A DNA stretch of 64,000 nt from Verrucomicrobiota bacterium. GTDB taxonomy: Bacteria > Verrucomicrobiota > Verrucomicrobiia > Verrucomicrobiales > Akkermansiaceae. A program made the position numbers and the translations under genes. The stretch covers positions 124,001 through 188,000 of the forward strand of contig JAFLEH010000006.1 of assembly GCA_017301995.1 (NCBI GenBank), given 5' to 3'. Below, piece after piece: positions 51,776 to 60,888 of this stretch; the stretch's first letter is position 1, and each line of letters opens with the position of its first letter. The notes beneath the pieces are model-generated. The model saw only the letters and a program-made list of their open reading frames with translations, made no database searches and had not been told where the DNA came from.

Positions 51776-52743
51776 CGGTCGGCGATTTCGAAGACCGCAA
51801 CCGCGAGCGCTGGGCGGAATACGAGCGGCTCGTGGAGGATTTGGAAAAGGGCCGGAAAAATGCCGACGCGAGCGGTTTGCCGAGGCGGTTCCGCGAGTTG
51901 TGCATCGATCTGTCGCTGGCGGAATTCCGGATGTATGGCGAGCGGTTGGAAGGTCGGCTGAACGAACTGGTGATCCGCGGATACGAACTGCTCTATCGGC
52001 ATCGGCGCACCGGATGGGAAAAGATCGCACGGTTTCTGGTGGTGGAGTTTCCTACGGCGGTTAGGCGCGAATGGCGGTTGTTCTGGTTGTGCAATCTGGT
52101 TTTCTGGCTGCCGTTTTTCGTGGTCATGCTATCCGCGCGGCACGACATCCAGTGGGTGCAGGCGATCCTCGGAGCGGACGGGATGGCGTCGATGGACGCG
52201 ATGTACGGCGGGCGCGAGCAACAGGTCGAACACCTGCGCGAACAGTACGGTGCGAATTTCATGATGTTCGGGCATTACATCCGGAACAACGTCGGGATCG
52301 ACTTCCAGACCTTCGCTGGGGGGATCGTCGCCGGGGTGGGGACTTTGTTTTTCCTGGTGTTCAACGGGATCTACATGGGAGCGGCGGCGGGTTACGTGAA
52401 CGAGGCGTGCGATCCGGAATCGTTCTGGACCTTTGTGAGCGGCCATTCGTCGTATGAGTTGTTGGGAATGGTGGTCGCCGGAATGGCGGGGATGCGCTTG
52501 GGCCTGTCGCTGCTGTGTCCTGGGAGGTTGCCGAGAACCCGCGCGCTGGTGGAGGCCGCGCGGAAGGCACTGCCGCTGATTTTCGGGGCGATGATGCTGA
52601 CCACGCTGGCGGCGGTGGTTGAGGGGTTCTGGTCGGCGCGGTTGCTGCCGAGCGAACTCAAATACGGAGTGGGAATCGCCGGATGGGTGCTGCATGCCGC
52701 GTATTTTCTGTTAGCGGGAAGGAGGGCGGGCCATGCGGCTTGA
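51772..52743 (+). CDS. SpoIIM/DUF95-family membrane protein
   Basis: 323 residues from ATG at 51772, overlapping the RDD stop by four bases. N-terminal about 100 residues are a soluble helical domain (ERWAEYERLVEDLEKGRKNA). Then come five or so membrane helices typical of the stage II sporulation protein M family: FWLCNLVFWLPFFVVML, the loop NNVGIDFQTFAGGIVAGVGT, FFLVFNGIYMGAAAGY and HSSYELLGMVVAGMAGMRLG (conserved His/Glu). Outside spore formers this family is found beside RDD and MoxR/DUF58 genes, as here. No sporulation role is implied. Confidence 0.88.
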   Translation: MTVGDFEDRNRERWAEYERLVEDLEKGRKNADASGLPRRFRELCIDLSLAEFRMYGERLEGRLNELVIRGYELLYRHRRTGWEKIARFLVVEFPTAVRREWRLFWLCNLVFWLPFFVVMLSARHDIQWVQAILGADGMASMDAMYGGREQQVEHLREQYGANFMMFGHYIRNNVGIDFQTFAGGIVAGVGTLFFLVFNGIYMGAAAGYVNEACDPESFWTFVSGHSSYELLGMVVAGMAGMRLGLSLLCPGRLPRTRALVEAARKALPLIFGAMMLTTLAAVVEGFWSARLLPSELKYGVGIAGWVLHAAYFLLAGRRAGHAA

Positions 52744-54199
52744 CGCGGTGACCGCCGAACTCCGTCCTCGTGGCGATCTGGAGTCCGTGGATCTCGGGCT
52801 GGCGCTGGCGCGCCGGGATTTCTGGCGTTGTTGGATCCTGTGGCTGATGGCGATGGGTCCGGCGACGGTGCTGTTCGCCTGGTTGCTGTGGGACTACCCC
52901 GGCTGGCTGTTGTTTTTCTGTTGGTGGTTCAAGCCGGTGGGCGCTCGGATGGTGCTGTTCCAACTGAGCCGCAGGCTGTTTGGCGAGCAACCCACCTGGC
53001 GGGCGCTGTGGCACGAAGTGCCGCGGGCATGGTCCCGGCGGTTCTGGTATCGGCTGGTATGGGCGCGGCTATCGCCATTCCTGCCGGTTACGATGGCCGT
53101 CGAGGACCTGGAAGGCTTGCGCGGGGACGCGTATCGGCGGCGCTCCGAGCAACTCCTGCGGCGCGGCAGCGGGGTGCTGACGACCAACTTTCTGTTATCG
53201 GACCTGCTGGCCGGGTGGTTCGGGCTGGCGTTGTTCGGGTTGGTGGTTCTGCTGATGCCGCAAGGACAGGACGCGGTATGGACGAATGCGATGGAGGAAT
53301 GGGATCCCTCGGATCTCACAACCATCCCCCCGCTGATTTTACGGACGATCGGCGGCTGCATGCTGTTGGCCATGAGTCTGGCGGATGTGTTCTTCACCGC
53401 GGCGGGTTTTGGGATTTACGTGAACACCCGGACCTGGATCGAGGGGTGGGACGTGGAACTCGGGTTCCGCCGGATGGCGCAGCGGTTAGGGAAAGTCCTG
53501 GGCCTGATCTCGCTGATGGCGGTGTGCGCGTTTTCCACCGATGCCACCGCGCGGGCCGAGCGTGGCGGGGAAGCTAACATCCCGGCACGGCGCGCGCCCG
53601 AAGAGGTGATCCGGGAGGTGAAATCCAGCCCGGACTTCGAGGTCCAGAAGGTGAAACGGAAGGTCGCCAAATCCAGCGACCGTGATATATCATTTGGTGG
53701 CGCCGGGATCGCCCACGGGTTCGCGACTCTTCTAACCGTCCTGGCGATCTCGGCGGTGGTCGGTCTGGTGGCGTGGATGTTGTGGAAATACCGGCACGTT
53801 TTCGCGCGGGCAGCCGAAGCCGACTCCGGCGGGGAGAAACGCCCGACCGCGCGGGTGGTGATGGGCATGGCGGTGACACCGGAGTCGCTGCCTCCGGATC
53901 TGACGGCGGCGGTGTGGGCGCTGTGGCAGCAGGGCAGGGGACATGAGGCGCTCGCGTTATTATACCGGGGCACCATCGCGCGGGTGATCGAGCGCGGGCA
54001 GGTTGAGATCCACGAGGCGGATACCGAGGGCGACTGCCTGCGCCGGGTGGAGGCGGCCGGCCAGGTTGCGCATCCGCCGTATTTCAAGCGGCTCACGCGG
54101 GTATGGATCCGGATGGCCTACGCGGACATCGCGCCATCCGACGAGGATGTTTCCGCGCTATGCCGCGACTGGCCGTTTGCGGAAAGGAGGGCCGCGTGA
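52733..54199 (+). CDS. Membrane protein with C-terminal DUF4129-like domain
   Basis: 488 residues; ATG at 52733 lies inside the 3' end of the SpoIIM gene (11-base overlap). There are at least five membrane helices (about 30-70, 165-190, 205-240, 250-265 and 340-360). The last 80 residues (LTAAVWALWQQGRGHEALALLYRGTIARV...YFKRLTRVWIRMAYADIAPS) match the DUF4129 pattern, in which a cytoplasmic tail follows the final helix. It is a regular member of MoxR-DUF58 clusters. Its stop overlaps the next start (GTGA). Confidence 0.8.
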   Translation: MRLDAVTAELRPRGDLESVDLGLALARRDFWRCWILWLMAMGPATVLFAWLLWDYPGWLLFFCWWFKPVGARMVLFQLSRRLFGEQPTWRALWHEVPRAWSRRFWYRLVWARLSPFLPVTMAVEDLEGLRGDAYRRRSEQLLRRGSGVLTTNFLLSDLLAGWFGLALFGLVVLLMPQGQDAVWTNAMEEWDPSDLTTIPPLILRTIGGCMLLAMSLADVFFTAAGFGIYVNTRTWIEGWDVELGFRRMAQRLGKVLGLISLMAVCAFSTDATARAERGGEANIPARRAPEEVIREVKSSPDFEVQKVKRKVAKSSDRDISFGGAGIAHGFATLLTVLAISAVVGLVAWMLWKYRHVFARAAEADSGGEKRPTARVVMGMAVTPESLPPDLTAAVWALWQQGRGHEALALLYRGTIARVIERGQVEIHEADTEGDCLRRVEAAGQVAHPPYFKRLTRVWIRMAYADIAPSDEDVSALCRDWPFAERRAA

Positions 54200-55305
54200 G
54201 GCGGGTCGGATGGTTGGGCTGCGCGTTGGCGGTTCTGATGCTCGCCGGGTGCGGGTATGAGGAGGTGGAGGTGGAGGTCGGCTACAAGGGCAAGGCCAGG
54301 CTCAATCCATGGCTTGCGGCGGAACGTTTCGCGGAGTCCTATGGTTTTGATGTCGAGTCTCTAACCACGTGGAAAGCCCCGGACGGGGATGTCTCCGCAT
54401 GGTTCGTGCCGGCGTCGGTGCTCAACAATGAGAGCTTTGTCCGCCGGGCGGAAGAGTGGGCGGCAAACGGCGGGCATTTGGTGGTTCTGCTGGACCATGC
54501 CGGCGCCGAGATCAACGATTGGAGGACCTTCAGCACCGAGGTGGAGGTGGAGGGCGCGCTCGGTGCGATGTTCGAGCGGATTGGCATCGATCTCAAACAA
54601 CGCGAAAGCGATCACAAAAGCTGGTCCACGGAAAACATACGGATCGAATTCGATGGCGAGAACTATCAGTTGGATGCCGGCGCCGGCAAGCAGGTGTCGG
54701 TGGAGGGCGATCCTCCTGGCGTGTTCGCCAGCGTGGCAACAGGGGAAGGACGCGTTTCCGCACTGGCCGACGCGCGGGTTTTCCGCAACCGATGGCTAGG
54801 TGACCGCGATCACGCGGCGTTTCTGCTCGCATTGATCGATGCCGCGGACTTCGAAGGATCGGTGAGGTTCAGCCGCGGGTCGTCGCTTTCATTCTGGGCG
54901 ATGGTCGGGCGGCACCTGTGGGCGATCCTGATAGGCGTTGCGGCGCTGCTGGTCTTCTGGCTGTGGCGCAGCGGCGTGCGCTTCGGGCCGCTGGAGGCCG
55001 CGCAGGCGCCCGGCACGGCACGCAGTTACAATCATCATCTTGAGGCGCTCGGAGGGTTCCACTGGCGGACCAACCGCGCCATGGATTTGCTGGCGCCGCT
55101 GCGCGAGCGGATCTTCGACCAGGCTCAGCGGTTAGGCCACAAGGGTGGCCGCGGCGCCGATGAGGTTCACGCCTGGCTTGCCGACCGCAGCGGGCTGTCC
55201 CCGGAACGCGTGGCCGCGGCGCTCGAAACCGTCCGCCCGGCCGATGGCATGGCCCTCGCCCGCATCGTCGCCGATCTCCAACAACTTTCCCGCTCGATCC
55301 ACTGA
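54196..55305 (+). CDS. DUF4350-domain lipoprotein
   Basis: 369 residues, start GTG at 54196, preceded by GGAAAGGAGG. The N-terminus RRVGWLGCALAVLMLAGC ends in a lipobox (LAGC), so this is a likely lipoprotein or signal-anchor protein. The DUF4350 region has RFAESYGFDVESLTTWKAP and GHLVVLLDHAGAEINDW. A membrane helix sits at about residue 236-255 (LWAILIGVAALLVFWLW), then a soluble tail with SYNHHLEALGGFHWRTNRA. It belongs to the cluster; DUF4350 proteins usually lie directly before or after MoxR. Confidence 0.85.
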   Translation: MRRVGWLGCALAVLMLAGCGYEEVEVEVGYKGKARLNPWLAAERFAESYGFDVESLTTWKAPDGDVSAWFVPASVLNNESFVRRAEEWAANGGHLVVLLDHAGAEINDWRTFSTEVEVEGALGAMFERIGIDLKQRESDHKSWSTENIRIEFDGENYQLDAGAGKQVSVEGDPPGVFASVATGEGRVSALADARVFRNRWLGDRDHAAFLLALIDAADFEGSVRFSRGSSLSFWAMVGRHLWAILIGVAALLVFWLWRSGVRFGPLEAAQAPGTARSYNHHLEALGGFHWRTNRAMDLLAPLRERIFDQAQRLGHKGGRGADEVHAWLADRSGLSPERVAAALETVRPADGMALARIVADLQQLSRSIH

Positions 55306-55333
55306 TCCATCTCCCAACCAACCCCCGTCCACC

Positions 55334-56323
55334 ATGGAAACCGACATCCCCGCCACACCAACCGAAATTTCCCCGCACCAGCACCTGGCCGCCCTGATCG
55401 GCGCGATGCGCGATGAGGTGCGCAAGGTGATCCTCGGCCAGGACGACGTGATCGAGCAGGTCCTCGCGGCCTTTCTCGCAGGCGGTCACGTACTGTTGGA
55501 GGGCAAGCCGGGACTGGGCAAAACCTATCTGGTTTCCACCCTCGCGCGCACCTTCGGCGGTCATTCGGCGCGGATCCAGTTCACGCCGGACCTGATGCCA
55601 TCCGATGTCACCGGCTTCCGCATGTTCGACATGAAGAGCCAGACATTCCAACTGCGAACGGGCCCGGTCTTCACCAACCTGCTGCTGGCCGACGAAATCA
55701 ACCGCGCTCCCGCGAAAACCCAGTCGGCGCTGTTGGAAGTCATGCAGGAGCGCCAGGTGACCATCGACGGCGAAACGCTGAAACTCTCGCCGCCATTCAT
55801 GACCCTGGCCACCCAGAATCCGGTGGAGCACGAGGGGACCTATCCGCTGCCGGAAGCGCAGTTGGACCGGTTCATCATGAAGGTGCTCATCGACTATCCG
55901 GATCGCGCCGCCGAGTGCGAGATCGTCACCCGCGCGGCCGCCGAACAACCGGGAACCCAGGGCGGCGGGGTAAGCGTGATCTGCGGTCCCGCCGATATCG
56001 TGGCCGCGCAGGAAGCGACCGCCTCCGTGCAGGTGGTATCGGAAGTGGTGGCCTACGCGGTGGCCCTGGCCGAGGCCACCCGCGAGTCACGTTCGATCGC
56101 GCTGGGCGCGGGAACCCGCGCGGCGATCAGCCTGGTTAGAATCGGCAAGGCGCTGGCGGCGCTCGACGGCCGCGGCTTTGTGATTCCGGACGACGTGAAG
56201 CGCGCCGCGCTGCCGGTGCTCCGCCACCGCGTGCAGCTCACGCCCGAGGTCGCGATCAGCGGGCAAGGCGTGGACGAGGTGCTCGCCGCGATCATCGAAA
56301 CCGTTCCCGCGCCGAGGAACTGA
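55334..56323 (+). CDS. MoxR-type AAA+ ATPase
   Basis: 329 residues from ATG at 55334. Walker A is GKPGLGKT (residues 57-64), Walker B LLADEIN, followed by RAPAKTQSALLEVMQE, sensor 1 TLATQNPVEHEGTYPLPEAQLDRF and the arginine region. MoxR ATPases act as chaperones that help metal or cofactor insertion and the assembly of protein complexes, together with DUF58 and VWA proteins. The gene follows the DUF4350 gene by 28 bases and precedes the DUF58 gene by 29, so it is part of the same operon. Confidence 0.95.
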   Translation: METDIPATPTEISPHQHLAALIGAMRDEVRKVILGQDDVIEQVLAAFLAGGHVLLEGKPGLGKTYLVSTLARTFGGHSARIQFTPDLMPSDVTGFRMFDMKSQTFQLRTGPVFTNLLLADEINRAPAKTQSALLEVMQERQVTIDGETLKLSPPFMTLATQNPVEHEGTYPLPEAQLDRFIMKVLIDYPDRAAECEIVTRAAAEQPGTQGGGVSVICGPADIVAAQEATASVQVVSEVVAYAVALAEATRESRSIALGAGTRAAISLVRIGKALAALDGRGFVIPDDVKRAALPVLRHRVQLTPEVAISGQGVDEVLAAIIETVPAPRN

Positions 56324-56352
56324 GGGGTTTTCCAACATCCGACACCGTTGCC

Positions 56353-57660
56353 ATGACCAGTCCCACCAATCGGTTGCTGCTCCTCGCCCTGCTGTGGACG
56401 CTGGGCGGCGTGGTGGTGGTGGCCTATCCGGACGCCGGCGGCAAATGGTGGCTGGCAGGCGCGGTGCTGGGCGCGGTTGCGTTGTTGGATGCGGCCGCGG
56501 TTTGGCTCGACCGGCCGATTTCAGTGAGCCGTCGGCTGCCGGGACGCTTCGCACAGGGCGAACCCGGCGAAGTTAGAGTCAGCGTCCGCCACGACGGATG
56601 GCGGGCGATTCCGTTGGAGATGTTCGATGGCATTCCGCAGGGAGCCGACGCTCCGGCGATGCCGTGGTCGGGAAACCTCGAACCCGGGAGGGAGGCGCGG
56701 GTTTTCCATCCGGTCTCGCTGAGGGAGCGCGGGGTGAAGGTTTTCGGGCCGATCCACCTGCGGCGCGGTTCTCCGCTGGGGCTGTGGCGGGTCAGGAGCA
56801 GCCACGGGGGAGACGATGAGGTCCGCGTCTATCCGAACTACGAGCCGGTGGTGAAAATGGCGCTGCTGGCGATGCAGCACCGCGATAGCCCGTTGGGAAT
56901 CGTGCGCCGCGCGAGGGCGGGCACCAGCCGGGATTTCCATCAGCTCCGCGATTACCGCGACGGCGACGGATTCGCGCAGATCGACTGGAAGGCCACGTCG
57001 CGGAGGCAAAAGCTGATCAGCCGCGACTATCAGGAGCAGCGCAACCAGACCGTGGTGTTCCTGTTGGACACCGGCCGCCGGATGCGCGCGCTGGATGGGG
57101 ATCTCCCGCAGTTCGATCACGCGCTCAACGCAATTTTGTTAGTCGCCCATGTCGCGCTGAAACAGGGCGACCAAGTGGCGGTCAAATCGTTCGGCGCCGA
57201 CGACCGCTGGCTGCCGCCGGTGAAGGGCGGGCACGCGATGCCGGTGCTGCTGAACCACCTTTACGACTACCAGACCACCGCCAGCCCCAGCGATTTCGGC
57301 GGAGCGGTGGAGCGTCTGATGGCCCGCCAGCGGCGGCGCTCGCTGGTGGTTCTTCTAACCAACCTGCGCGGAGAGGATGGCAAGGAACTCATTCCCGCGC
57401 TGCAAGTGCTCCAATCCCGCCATTTGGTTCTTCTTGCCAGCTTGCGCGAGCGGTCGGTGGACGAAACGGTTCGGATGCCGGTGGATGCCTTTCCCCACGC
57501 GCTCCGCTACCTGGCGGCGGACCGCTATTTCAGCGAACGCCGCGAAATCATGGCCGAACTCGAAGCGCTGGGAATCTCCACGCTCGACACCACCGCCCAA
57601 TCGCTCGCCGTGGCGCTGGCGAACCGCTACCTCGACATCAAGGCCGGCGGCAGACTGTGA
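56353..57660 (+). CDS. DUF58-domain protein (MoxR partner)
   Basis: 435 residues from ATG at 56353. Two hydrophobic helices (about residues 6-50: LLLLALLWTLGGVVVVAY and WLAGAVLGAVALLDAAAVWL) anchor the protein. DUF58 signature: GTSRDFHQLRDYRDGDGFAQ, then IDWKATSRRQKLISRDYQ. A VWA-like C-terminal part follows (VVFLLDTGRRM). It is the classical partner of MoxR and the last gene of the cluster. Location: inner membrane with a large soluble part. Confidence 0.92.
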   Translation: MTSPTNRLLLLALLWTLGGVVVVAYPDAGGKWWLAGAVLGAVALLDAAAVWLDRPISVSRRLPGRFAQGEPGEVRVSVRHDGWRAIPLEMFDGIPQGADAPAMPWSGNLEPGREARVFHPVSLRERGVKVFGPIHLRRGSPLGLWRVRSSHGGDDEVRVYPNYEPVVKMALLAMQHRDSPLGIVRRARAGTSRDFHQLRDYRDGDGFAQIDWKATSRRQKLISRDYQEQRNQTVVFLLDTGRRMRALDGDLPQFDHALNAILLVAHVALKQGDQVAVKSFGADDRWLPPVKGGHAMPVLLNHLYDYQTTASPSDFGGAVERLMARQRRRSLVVLLTNLRGEDGKELIPALQVLQSRHLVLLASLRERSVDETVRMPVDAFPHALRYLAADRYFSERREIMAELEALGISTLDTTAQSLAVALANRYLDIKAGGRL

Positions 57661-57888
57661 CGGGCGGTTTGCGGTCGGTTGCGCAATCGATCCGCAAAAA
57701 CGGGCCGTTAGCTCAAGTGGCAGGATGGAGCCGCAACCGGAGCCCGGAGATAGACCGCCTCCATATTCAACTGATGCGGTCAAATGGCCGCCAAGTGACG
57801 CGAATTTCCAATGAGTGGGTTAGATCGGATGGTCAATCCATCAGGTGAACGGCCTAGCCGTCATCACGCATTCATTTTCAATTCCATA

Positions 57889-57920
57889 TTCGTGTCCATT
57901 CGCGTTCATTCGCGGTTTCC
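57889..57920 (+). repeat. Dispersed short repeat (TTCGTGT/TTCGCG type)
   Basis: TTCGTGTCCATTCGCG followed by TTCATTCGCGG is a small repeat familiar from many environmental genomes, analogous to the CCACGGAT repeat in the cassette region. It lies in the 264-base gap after the DUF58 gene, in which nothing else is recognised. Confidence 0.5.
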
Positions 57921-57924
57921 AGGA

Positions 57925-59397
57925 TCACATTTCGACAGCGCCGATCGCGGGCGGGCGGTTGCGAGGCAGGGGGGTGCCGAAGAAATCGCGTCCGCCATTG
58001 TTAGGAACGGGCGTGCCACGCGGCATGCGGAAGCCGGGGGCCGGTTTCAGGGACTTGAGCCATGCGGTGCCGGGTTCCGGTTTCACCGATTCCGCGAAGA
58101 CCGGGCCGGGAGTGGCGGATGTTCCCTCGGGCAGTCCTTCGTGGCGGCCCGCGAACAGATTCCGCTCGAAGACGTTTCCCGATGACGGGCCGAACTGATA
58201 GGTCGCGCTTCCGCCTTCCTCCACGACGAAAAGGTTGTTCGTGAAGCGGGAATTCCTGGCCCTGCCGCGGTCCCATTCGGTGAAAAGGAGCATGGGCAGC
58301 CGCTGGTGGGGGCCGATGATGATGGTGTTGTTATAGACATGGGTGCCCTTGGCACCGCCGCCGAAGTGGAACACCCGCGCGGAGCCGAGGCCGTCGTGAA
58401 CGCTGATGTTGTAACGGATGACGGTATCCTCGTTCACCGAGTTTCCCGGCGTGCAGACCAGCATGAAGCCGCCCTCGTTGCGGAAGCTGTAGTTGTATTG
58501 GAAAACGGTGCGGTGGCTGGAGTAGTCGGAATCATAGGCCTGTCCGTCGGTGGTGCCGACGGTGTCCGAGACCTCGTTGAACTGGATTACCGTGTCGTCG
58601 CAATCGAAGGGCCAGATGCCGGCGGCGGCTTCTTTTGAGGTGCAGCGCGCGCGGGCCTTGCGGACGGTGTTTTTCTCGATCAGTCCGCCATCGGTGCTCC
58701 ACAGTTTGATGCCGTCGCCGCCGATGTCGTCCAGCGTGTTGCCGCGGATGATCACGTTGCGGCTGTGGGGCTGGCCGTTGCCGCGCTGGCAGATGCCGTT
58801 GCGGTCGGTGCGCTCGACGCGGCAGTTTTCGATCAGAAGTCCGTCAAAATGGGTGCCCTTGCGGCCTTTGGCCTCGAAATAGATGCCGCAGCCCTCGTGG
58901 GACTTGCGGAGGTCGCCGTTGACATCGTGGACATGGAGGCGGCGCAGATAGATCCGGCTGAGCTTGCCGCAGCCGTTGGCGGAAACCTTTACGCCGCTGC
59001 GCCAGGGCGCGGGCTGGGGGCCGCGGTTGGTGACTTCCAGGTCCGCGAGTTCCACGCAAGCGATGTTTTCCAACAGAACGGCGTCGGTGACGGATCCTTC
59101 TCCGTCGATGCGCGGCGGCGCGCCGTCGCCGTAGCGTCCGATCCTCACGAGGGCGGAATCGCTGCCGGATCCCTGCGGTTTTAACTGGCCGGACCACCGC
59201 TCACCGGCCTTGAACAGCACGGAGTCTCCGGGTTTGAGAACGGCGGCGTTTGCTTTCGTTAGCGATTTCCAGGCGAGGCCGGGAGTGAGTCCGGAGTTCG
59301 CGTCGTCCCCCTTGGCGGCGTCGATATGATAGACAGCGGCGGTGGCGGTGCCTAGCAGGACCGGAAGGGCGAGGAGGACGCGGAGAACGGGCGGCAT
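57925..59397 (-). CDS. Exported right-handed parallel beta-helix protein
   Basis: 490 residues; ATG at 59397 chosen because it starts the signal peptide (MPPVLRVLLALPVLLGTATAA); the frame extends 13 codons further up. AAVYHIDAAKGDDANSGLTPGLAWKSLTKANA is the common opening of pectate-lyase-like secreted beta-helices. The core has repeated strands and Asn/Gly turns (NVIIRGNTLDDIGGDGIKLW, VIQFNEVSDT, VFQYNYSF, THVYNNTII). It probably acts on or binds polysaccharide outside the cytoplasm. Catalytic residues cannot be assigned from sequence alone. Single gene. Confidence 0.85.
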   Translation of the reverse strand: MPPVLRVLLALPVLLGTATAAVYHIDAAKGDDANSGLTPGLAWKSLTKANAAVLKPGDSVLFKAGERWSGQLKPQGSGSDSALVRIGRYGDGAPPRIDGEGSVTDAVLLENIACVELADLEVTNRGPQPAPWRSGVKVSANGCGKLSRIYLRRLHVHDVNGDLRKSHEGCGIYFEAKGRKGTHFDGLLIENCRVERTDRNGICQRGNGQPHSRNVIIRGNTLDDIGGDGIKLWSTDGGLIEKNTVRKARARCTSKEAAAGIWPFDCDDTVIQFNEVSDTVGTTDGQAYDSDYSSHRTVFQYNYSFRNEGGFMLVCTPGNSVNEDTVIRYNISVHDGLGSARVFHFGGGAKGTHVYNNTIIIGPHQRLPMLLFTEWDRGRARNSRFTNNLFVVEEGGSATYQFGPSSGNVFERNLFAGRHEGLPEGTSATPGPVFAESVKPEPGTAWLKSLKPAPGFRMPRGTPVPNNGGRDFFGTPLPRNRPPAIGAVEM

Positions 59398-59535
59398 GAA
59401 ATCACGGGGCGGAGGGTGGGGATCCGCGTGGGACAAACGCTATCCCGGAGCGCGGATCCTGCCAAGCGGAATGGCGGAAATGCGTTGTTGCGGGCCGGGT
59501 GAAAGCCGTGTAGGGTGGGCGGGTCCCGACCTAAC

Positions 59536-60816
59536 ATGATATCCCCGCCCCCCCGCAGATGGCCGAGCGGCTTCTGGAACCTGATGCTCACGCAGTTTCA
59601 GGGCGCGTTTTCCGACAACGCGCTGCGCTGGCTGGTGGTGTTTCCGGTGTTGGCGTCGGCCGCGCTGGATGACGTGGCGAAGGACCGTTTCGTTTCGCAC
59701 GCGTCCCTGCTTTTCGCGGTGCCGTTCCTGGTGCTCTCCACTTTTGGCGGCTGGATGGCTGACCGGTTCAGCAAGCGGTCGGTGATGGTGGGGGTGAAGC
59801 TCGGGGAGATCCTGATCATGGTTTTCGCGACGGTGGCGCTGGCGCTGGGGTCGCAACCGCTGCAACTGGCGGCGATCTGCCTGATGGGCGTGCACAGCAC
59901 ACTGTTCGCCCCCGCGAAATACGGGGTGATGCCGGAGATTTTGCCTGCGGAGAAACTATCGGCGGGAAACGGGTTGTTGGAGTTGCTGACATTTATCGGG
60001 ATCATTCTCGGGACCTTCGCGGGCGGGTGGCTTGCGGAAACCATGATGGGCCGCGAGGCATGGGCGGGGGTGATGCTGACCGGCCTGGCGGCGGCCGGTT
60101 GGTGGGTCAGTCTGGGAATTGCCAGAGTCCCGGCGGCGGATTCCACCAAACGCCCGAGTTTCAATGTCCCCGGCGAGATATGGCGCCAGATGAAACAGAT
60201 GAAAACCGACCGCGACCTGTGGCGGGCCAACTGGGGCAACACCGGGTTCTTTTATGTGGCCACGCTGGCCCAGCTCAATCTCGCATTGTACGCCCAACAG
60301 GTATTCCACATGCTGCCGACCCGTCAGGCGTGGCTGCAGGCCGCGCTGAGCCTGGGGATCGGGCTGGGAAGCATGACCGCCGGGCGTTTGTCCCGGGGAC
60401 GCATCGAATACGGGCTGATTCCGATAGGAGCGGTGATGATGGCGGCGGCGGGCGGTTGGCTGGGCTGGCCGGGCGTGGGGGAAAACGGATTCTCCGCCGC
60501 GCTCGGATTGCTAGGATTCGGCGGAGGGCTGTTCATCGTGCCGATCGTCTCGGTTTTGCAGCATCGGCCGTCCTCGGACAACAAAGGCGCCGTGCAGGGT
60601 GCGGCGAGCTGGCTTTCCTGGGTGGGCATCGCCGCGGCGGCGGTGACGCAGAGCGCGCTGTCCGCCGGAGCGGGGCTCAACTACGGCCAGGTGTTCTGGT
60701 TTTGCGGAGCGGCGGCGGGTATGGCGGGGCTGTTTGTTTCATGGACCCGGCCGCGGGCCGTTCCCGATATGTTAGCCCGCTGGCGGGGAAAACCCTTGCC
60801 GGCCGAACCCGACTGA
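59536..60816 (+). CDS. MFS transporter, lysophospholipid transporter (LplT)-like
   Basis: 426 residues; ATG at 59536 preferred to GTG at 59515. There are twelve membrane helices. The opening WNLMLTQFQGAFSDNALRW is characteristic of the LplT/Aas-type subfamily of the major facilitator superfamily, and the loop GWMADRFSKRSVMVG is the MFS motif A. LplT flips lysophospholipids across the inner membrane for re-acylation. The partner acyltransferase (aas) is not next to it here, so the assignment to substrate is by resemblance only. Confidence 0.82.
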   Translation: MISPPPRRWPSGFWNLMLTQFQGAFSDNALRWLVVFPVLASAALDDVAKDRFVSHASLLFAVPFLVLSTFGGWMADRFSKRSVMVGVKLGEILIMVFATVALALGSQPLQLAAICLMGVHSTLFAPAKYGVMPEILPAEKLSAGNGLLELLTFIGIILGTFAGGWLAETMMGREAWAGVMLTGLAAAGWWVSLGIARVPAADSTKRPSFNVPGEIWRQMKQMKTDRDLWRANWGNTGFFYVATLAQLNLALYAQQVFHMLPTRQAWLQAALSLGIGLGSMTAGRLSRGRIEYGLIPIGAVMMAAAGGWLGWPGVGENGFSAALGLLGFGGGLFIVPIVSVLQHRPSSDNKGAVQGAASWLSWVGIAAAAVTQSALSAGAGLNYGQVFWFCGAAAGMAGLFVSWTRPRAVPDMLARWRGKPLPAEPD

Positions 60817-60888
60817 GTGCCCGCAAAGGGATGGCGGATCGAAGAAGGTGGTTTTCCGTACTTGCGGTCGGCGGACGGATCGTGGTGA

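Noticed and set aside
57700..57780. tRNA-like sequence (TTAGCTCAAGTGGCAGG)
   Set aside because: It resembles a D-arm, but no cloverleaf can be closed: no matching acceptor 3' strand and no T-arm.
59556..59590. tRNA-Ser-like AGATGGCCGAGCGG
   Set aside because: It lies inside the start of the MFS gene in good coding frame, and no complete tRNA fold follows.
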